Assembly: GCA_022820725.1 (NCBI GenBank)
Contig: JAJEFA010000006.1
Coordinates: 1 to 47,869, forward strand
Length of the DNA stretch: 47,869 nt
Source of the DNA: Candidatus Binatia bacterium
Lineage (GTDB): Bacteria; Desulfobacterota; Binatia; Bin18
Direction: 5' to 3'
Shown here: positions 43,974-47,869 of the stretch, one piece after another
Position numbering within the stretch: the first letter of the stretch is position 1
How the letters are laid out: every line of letters begins with the position of its first letter
Program-made: the position numbers and the translations under genes
Notes under the pieces: model-generated
What the model was told of the DNA's origin: nothing
Database searches by the model: none
The model's input: only the letters and a program-made list of their open reading frames with translations

Positions 43974-44585
43974 ATGCTCAACTTCCGCCTGTATTTCGTC
44001 ACCGACCGTAAACAAACCGCCAACCGGTCCCTCACGGATGTCGTGCATGCCGCTCTCGACGGCGGGGTGCGGGCCGTTCAACTTCGGGAAAAAGACCTCG
44101 AAGGCCGCGAGTTGTACGCATTAGCCGAGCAGCTTCGGGCGCTGACTCTGCGCTACCAGGCGCACCTGCTGGTCAACGACCGCCTGGACGTCGCCCTGGC
44201 GGTTGAAGCCGACGGCGTTCATCTCGGACAGCACTCTTTCTTGGCCGAAGACGCCCGTCGTCTGCTGGGAGCCGGGAAACTCATCGGCGTTTCAACCCAT
44301 TCCCAGCACGAAATTACTGCGGCCCAAGGGGCCGACTTTATCGTCTTCGGCCCGGTTTATTACACCCCCTCAAAGGCTGATTATGGTGAACCCCAGGGGC
44401 TCGACCGCTTACGTGCGGCGGTTGCTCACAGCCCGGTGCCGGTTTTTGCGATTGGCGGTATCAAGACCGAGCGCGTCCCCGAAATACTGGAGACCGGCGC
44501 CCACGGGATTGCCATGATTTCGGCCATCAGCGCGGCCCCCGACCCGGCACAGGCCGCGCGCGAGTTATTGCGACGGCTCGACTGA
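43974..44585 (+). CDS. thiE: Thiamine phosphate synthase ThiE
   Basis: A 203-residue TIM-barrel enzyme joining the thiazole and pyrimidine phosphates. Blocks: RAVQLREKDLEGREL, VNDRLDVALAVEADGVHLGQ, IGVSTHSQHE, and FGPVYYTPSKADYG with the pyrophosphate loop. ATG 43974 is used; the open frame from 43923 crosses the repeat. No obvious ribosome site because the repeat lies just upstream. Followed by tRNA-Thr. Confidence 0.94.
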   Translation: MLNFRLYFVTDRKQTANRSLTDVVHAALDGGVRAVQLREKDLEGRELYALAEQLRALTLRYQAHLLVNDRLDVALAVEADGVHLGQHSFLAEDARRLLGAGKLIGVSTHSQHEITAAQGADFIVFGPVYYTPSKADYGEPQGLDRLRAAVAHSPVPVFAIGGIKTERVPEILETGAHGIAMISAISAAPDPAQAARELLRRLD

Positions 44586-44638
44586 GGCGCATCGGGCTTG
44601 CCCCACAGTTCGCCTCACTGGTAGAATCCCCGCCATAC

Positions 44639-44745
<107 letters not shown>

Positions 44746-44806
44746 ATTGGCCGGCCTGAGACTGTTCGCGGGTCCGTTGAAAGACGCGCATGGCTATCAT
44801 TCCTTC

Positions 44807-45115
44807 ATGACCTCGGCACGTATACAGCCCTTGCTGAGTAGTATCACTATTGATATTATCTTCTCCGTGGCAGACACCGCGATACTCCTCAAGGCGTTCC
44901 GCACGAATCCCAAAGGGGTACGGTTCGTGGACCTCGCCAAGGTGTGTGACGCATACTTTGGCGAACCGCGTCAGAAGGGGACGAGCCACCGCATCTACCG
45001 CACTCCCTGGTCGGATGACCCAAGGGTGAATATCCAGAACGTCAAGGGGATGGCAAAACCTTATCAAGTTCGCCAAGTCCTCAAAGCGATTGAGAAATTG
45101 GAGGGCATGCAATGA
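44807..45115 (+). CDS. hicA: HicA-like toxin
   Basis: A 102-residue protein whose second half shows the HicA fold: GVRFVDLAKVCDAYFGEP, the catalytic-His segment GTSHRIYRTPW, then AKPYQVRQVLKAIEKLEG. HicA toxins are mRNA interferases. It is a little longer than typical HicA, and a start inside the frame is possible. Its stop overlaps the HicB start (ATGA), as usual. Located inside the tRNA-bounded element. Confidence 0.82.
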   Translation: MTSARIQPLLSSITIDIIFSVADTAILLKAFRTNPKGVRFVDLAKVCDAYFGEPRQKGTSHRIYRTPWSDDPRVNIQNVKGMAKPYQVRQVLKAIEKLEGMQ

Positions 45116-45441
45116 CGACTCATTACACGTACCGCATTACCTGGTCCGCCGAAGATAACGCCCACGTTGGCCTGTGTGCCGAGTTCCCCTCATTAAGCTG
45201 GCTGGCCTCTACTCCAGCGAAGGCTTTGGCCGGTATCCAGCGGCTGGTGCGTGCCTGTATCGCCGACATGCAAACCACCGGGGAAACGCCACCGGTGCCG
45301 TTGGCAGACCGGACCTATAGCGGAAAGTTCATGGTGCGCGTGCCCCCAGAAACGCACCGCGCCCTCGCCATACGAGCAGCAGAGGAGGGGGTGAGTCTGA
45401 ACCGGCTAGTGAGCACGCGCCTCGCCAATGACGCCATGTGA
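45112..45441 (+). CDS. hicB: HicB antitoxin
   Basis: A 109-residue protein: a partial RNase-H-like HicB domain (YRITWSAEDNAHVGLCAEFPSLSWL, then KALAGIQRLV) and a C-terminal ribbon-helix-helix part (GKFMVRVPPETHRALAIRAAEEGVSLNRLVSTRL, read as separate strand and helices). It neutralises HicA and represses its own operon. Ribosome site GGAGG precedes ATG 45112. Confidence 0.87.
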   Translation: MTTHYTYRITWSAEDNAHVGLCAEFPSLSWLASTPAKALAGIQRLVRACIADMQTTGETPPVPLADRTYSGKFMVRVPPETHRALAIRAAEEGVSLNRLVSTRLANDAM

Positions 45442-45544
45442 TTGACCCTGGCCATGCTCACCTTCAATAGCTCTGGGGGAGAAGAACGGGGACTCCCTCA
45501 TTCTTGCAGAAGGCTGCAAAGAAAGCCCGCGAAATGTGCTTTAC

Positions 45545-45625
45545 ACTGATTCGTAATCAGCAGGTCGTCGGTTCAAGTCCGATGGGTGGCTCTCACTAAG
45601 CCCTTGTGTCTGCAAGGGCTTTTTC
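45545..45625 (+). repeat. Right att-like direct repeat (partial tRNA-Thr and terminator)
   Basis: 81 bp matching 44665-44745 at 77 positions without gaps; the mismatches are one base after the anticodon stem and three just past the tRNA end. It lacks the tRNA 5' half, so it is not a functional tRNA. The terminator hairpin is preserved. Confidence 0.8.
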
Positions 45626-45672
45626 TTGCTAAGCTTCTTCTTGCAGCGTTGTCCACGTGCCAGGAGGGGGCT

Positions 45673-46737
45673 ATGCCGAACGAGCGGGGAAAACCACAAT
45701 TGCGACTCGATCATTTAGCAGTCTGGATAGAAGACATTGATAAAACGGCTACGTTCTTGACCGAGACGGTTGGCTGGAAGCGCCACCCCATGGTGGTTGA
45801 GGTCAGCGCAGAGGACGAAACAACCGGCGGCATGAAAGCAGCCTTCGTTCATGGTGGTGGCTTGTGGTTGGAGTTGGTTTTACCAACCTCCCCCGGACCC
45901 GGCATGGATATATTGGAAGAGGTGGGTCAGGGTGCCATTGTTGAGGTTAATTTTGAAGCGGTTGATGCGGACTATCAAAAAGTGCTTGAGGAGATGGCCG
46001 CGAAAGGCATTCAGATGCTCAGCATGGATGGCGCTCCACTCAAAGATGGTGGCAGAATCCAAGAAAGCGTGCGTGGGGATGCGGCGACCGCGGAGACCGG
46101 ACAGCTCATTGCCTACTGGCCAACAGACATCAGTTGTGGGACGACCATTGAGGTCTACGAGCGGCGGCTGGATGATGCGACCAACCTCTTAAACATTCGC
46201 GACGAGGGGTGGACGAACGAAAAACCCAGGCCGAACAGTCCGCGTATTGATCGCGTGTGCATTCTTGTCGAAGACCTGTCGAAGACGGCGGAATTCTATA
46301 CCGACATCATGGGGCTCAAGCGCCATCCCGCCGAATTTCGCCTTGACGGGGGCGCGAGCAACCTGAGTGATATGCAATGCGCGTTTATTGAGGCCAATGG
46401 CGTTTGGGTGCAATTGGTTCAGCCGACGTCAGCCGGGTATGTGCTGGATCTTCTCAAAGAAAAAGGTGACGGCTATGCCATGGAAGTGGCGGCTGAAGTG
46501 GACGACCTCGATGCGTTCCATGACAAAATGGCGGCCAAGGGCATTACCATGGTCACCTGCGATGGTACTCCGCTGCCGCCTGGAGCGAAGGGGCTCACGG
46601 TCGAGCCGTCCGGTGACCGGCATCACTATTTCCCGTTGAACGAGAGTCAAGGGCTGCGGATTATGGTGTATGAACGTGGTCCCCGTCATACCAGTATGCC
46701 GCATCGCCGCGACGACATTTGGGCGCGCGTTTCCTAA
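45673..46737 (+). CDS. Protein with two VOC (glyoxalase/bleomycin-resistance) domains
   Basis: A 354-residue protein with two homologous VOC modules: residues about 10-175 (LDHLAVWIEDIDKTATFLTE ... WLELVLP ... IEVYER) and about 195-345 (RIDRVCILVEDLSKTAEFYT ... WVQLVQP ... IMVYER). VOC proteins are metal enzymes such as glyoxalase I, methylmalonyl-CoA epimerase or extradiol dioxygenases; which one cannot be told. Ribosome site CAGGAGGGGG precedes ATG 45673; the frame is open to 45586 through the att repeat but without homology. Confidence 0.87.
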   Translation: MPNERGKPQLRLDHLAVWIEDIDKTATFLTETVGWKRHPMVVEVSAEDETTGGMKAAFVHGGGLWLELVLPTSPGPGMDILEEVGQGAIVEVNFEAVDADYQKVLEEMAAKGIQMLSMDGAPLKDGGRIQESVRGDAATAETGQLIAYWPTDISCGTTIEVYERRLDDATNLLNIRDEGWTNEKPRPNSPRIDRVCILVEDLSKTAEFYTDIMGLKRHPAEFRLDGGASNLSDMQCAFIEANGVWVQLVQPTSAGYVLDLLKEKGDGYAMEVAAEVDDLDAFHDKMAAKGITMVTCDGTPLPPGAKGLTVEPSGDRHHYFPLNESQGLRIMVYERGPRHTSMPHRRDDIWARVS

Positions 46738-46859
46738 CCGGAGCATTCATGCAGGTGGACAGCGCCCGGTGGTGCCAAATGATCAAGGCGGATTATAGAG
46801 CGGATTGACAGTTTTCCCTCCGCGCGTCATGCTGAGGCAACCGAGGAGGACGCACACCG

Positions 46860-47726
46860 ATGACAGATTTCCACGTTGAACCGCTCGACGCGAGCTTTGG
46901 GGCGACCGTAACCGGACTCAAGCTGGCCGACATTGACCAGCCAACCTTCAGCCGGTTGTACGACACCTGGCTGGAGTACGCGCTGCTCATCTTCCCGGAC
47001 CAGCATCTCTCCAATGAAGAGCAGGTCGCATTTGCCAAACGCTTCGGTGAGTTGGAGTTTGATCTGATACCGATCAGCAACGTCAAAAAAGACGGCAGTA
47101 TTCGCGTCGATGACGATTCGGACGAGATGATTCAGGTGCTCAAAGGGAATATGGGCTGGCATTGTGACAGCACCTATATGCCCGTGCAGGCCAAGGGCGC
47201 GGTGTTCACGGCCCACGTCGTGCCTTCGGCGCGCGGGGAGACCGGCTGGGCGGATCTGCGTGCGGGGTATGACGCGCTCGACAACACCATGAAAGAGAAA
47301 GTCGCCGACCTGTCGGCCTACCATTCCCTGCGCTACTCACAGAAAAAGATCGGGTTTGCAGCCAAAAAAGGCGGCGATTATAACGGCTATGGTCTGGACG
47401 TCAAGGAACCGCCGCTGCGACCCCTGGTGAAAACGCACCCTGAGACCGGGCGCAAGCCCCTGCTGATCGGCCGTCATGCCTACGGCATTCCGGGAATGGG
47501 CCCAACCGAATCAGAACAATTGCTCCGGGCGCTGGTGGACCACACCTGTCAGCCGCCGCGTGTCTATCACCACCGGTGGACGGTCGGCGACGCCGTGCTG
47601 TGGGACAACCGCCGCCTGCTGCACCAGTCCTGCCCCTGGGACATGACCGAAGCGCGGGTGATGTACCACGCCCGAATCGCCGGCGACCCCGCGTCCGAAT
47701 CTGCCGGCCCCGGCCCCTCCCTCTAA
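46860..47726 (+). CDS. TauD/TfdA-family 2-oxoglutarate-dependent dioxygenase
   Basis: A 288-residue Fe(II)/2-oxoglutarate oxygenase. N-terminal GATVTGLKLADID and FPDQHLSNEEQVAFAKRFGE are typical; the iron-binding pair is in NMGWHCDSTY (His, Asp) and the distal His in DNRRLLHQSCPWD, followed by the Arg-containing tail that binds 2-oxoglutarate (MTEARVMYHARIAGD). Substrates in this family include taurine, 2,4-D and alkyl sulfates; here unknown. Ribosome site GAGGAGG precedes ATG 46860. Confidence 0.9.
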   Translation: MTDFHVEPLDASFGATVTGLKLADIDQPTFSRLYDTWLEYALLIFPDQHLSNEEQVAFAKRFGELEFDLIPISNVKKDGSIRVDDDSDEMIQVLKGNMGWHCDSTYMPVQAKGAVFTAHVVPSARGETGWADLRAGYDALDNTMKEKVADLSAYHSLRYSQKKIGFAAKKGGDYNGYGLDVKEPPLRPLVKTHPETGRKPLLIGRHAYGIPGMGPTESEQLLRALVDHTCQPPRVYHHRWTVGDAVLWDNRRLLHQSCPWDMTEARVMYHARIAGDPASESAGPGPSL

Positions 47727-47755
47727 TCCCCGTCTTGGACGTGTGATGTGAATTA

Positions 47756-47869
47756 TTAGGCAGGGAAGAGGGTAGCAAAGGCCAGAGGGGAGCGCTCGAA
47801 GAGGTGATTGAGCCAATACCCCAGATTGACGGCGACGAGCTTGGCGGCAATGCGGGTGAGGAGGCCCTG
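47756..47869 (-). CDS. IS982-like transposase, C-terminal end, cut by window edge
   Basis: The minus strand at the right edge encodes 37 residues, GLLTRIAAKLVAVNLGYWLN then HLFERSPLAFATLF, before TAA. This resembles the last helix of IS982/IS5-group transposases. The rest lies outside the window, so the family call is tentative. Confidence 0.45.
   Translation of the reverse strand, partial: QGLLTRIAAKLVAVNLGYWLNHLFERSPLAFATLFPA

Noticed and set aside
45545..45593. Second tRNA-Thr
   Set aside because: Only the 3' half is present; no acceptor 5' strand or D arm.

Overview
The window looks like a chromosomal segment of a GC-rich, Gram-negative, probably uncultivated bacterium. The Bat/MoxR operon, NAD-linked formate dehydrogenase, tungsten aldehyde oxidoreductase, purine and thiamine genes and a tRNA-Thr are all bacterial. 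I cannot name the taxon from sequence alone. The mix resembles lineages such as Binatota, Tectomicrobia or Myxococcota, but that is a guess.

Positions about 448-16927 hold the main find: a compact, unusually complete sterol biosynthesis cluster. On the plus strand an apparent operon carries a membrane desaturase, a short GPP34-like ORF, an ERG4/ERG24-family sterol reductase, CYP51, a single long ORF fusing squalene epoxidase to oxidosqualene cyclase, and a membrane protein with distant emopamil-binding-protein character. Converging on it are a C-24 sterol methyltransferase and the bacterial C-4 demethylation pair SdmA (Rieske) and SdmB (reductase). A divergent FAD oxidoreductase follows, then a second minus-strand operon with a DAF-36/Neverland-like Rieske oxygenase and a GPP34-cytochrome P450 fusion, which is broken by a frameshift and apparent loss of the helix-K region. 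Together these could take squalene to a 14-demethylated, 4-demethylated, 24-methylated and ring-B-modified sterol. The left boundary carries an array of TGTCCTAATTT repeats resembling a transposon end.

Positions 17205-19576 hold a YbaK-type deacylase and a thiolase-like/DUF35 pair. Positions 19639-28279 (minus) are a full MoxR-DUF58-BatA/B/C/D/E operon. Two copies of a 54-bp palindrome and several double-hairpin repeats are found in it, some translated in frame inside genes. Positions 28544-32985 encode a two-gene molybdenum formate dehydrogenase. Positions 33018-34882 hold Uma2, a PIN toxin-antitoxin pair and DUF2237. Positions 34950-37679 hold a MobA-MoaD fusion and an AOR-family enzyme.

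The right part holds a tandem-RRM protein, a purH-purD-DUF1015 operon, and thiS-thiG-thiE. Next comes a tRNA-Thr whose 3' half and terminator are repeated 880 bp downstream around a HicAB toxin-antitoxin cassette, which looks like a minimal integrated element without integrase. A tandem VOC protein, a TauD-type dioxygenase and the tail of a transposase gene close the window.
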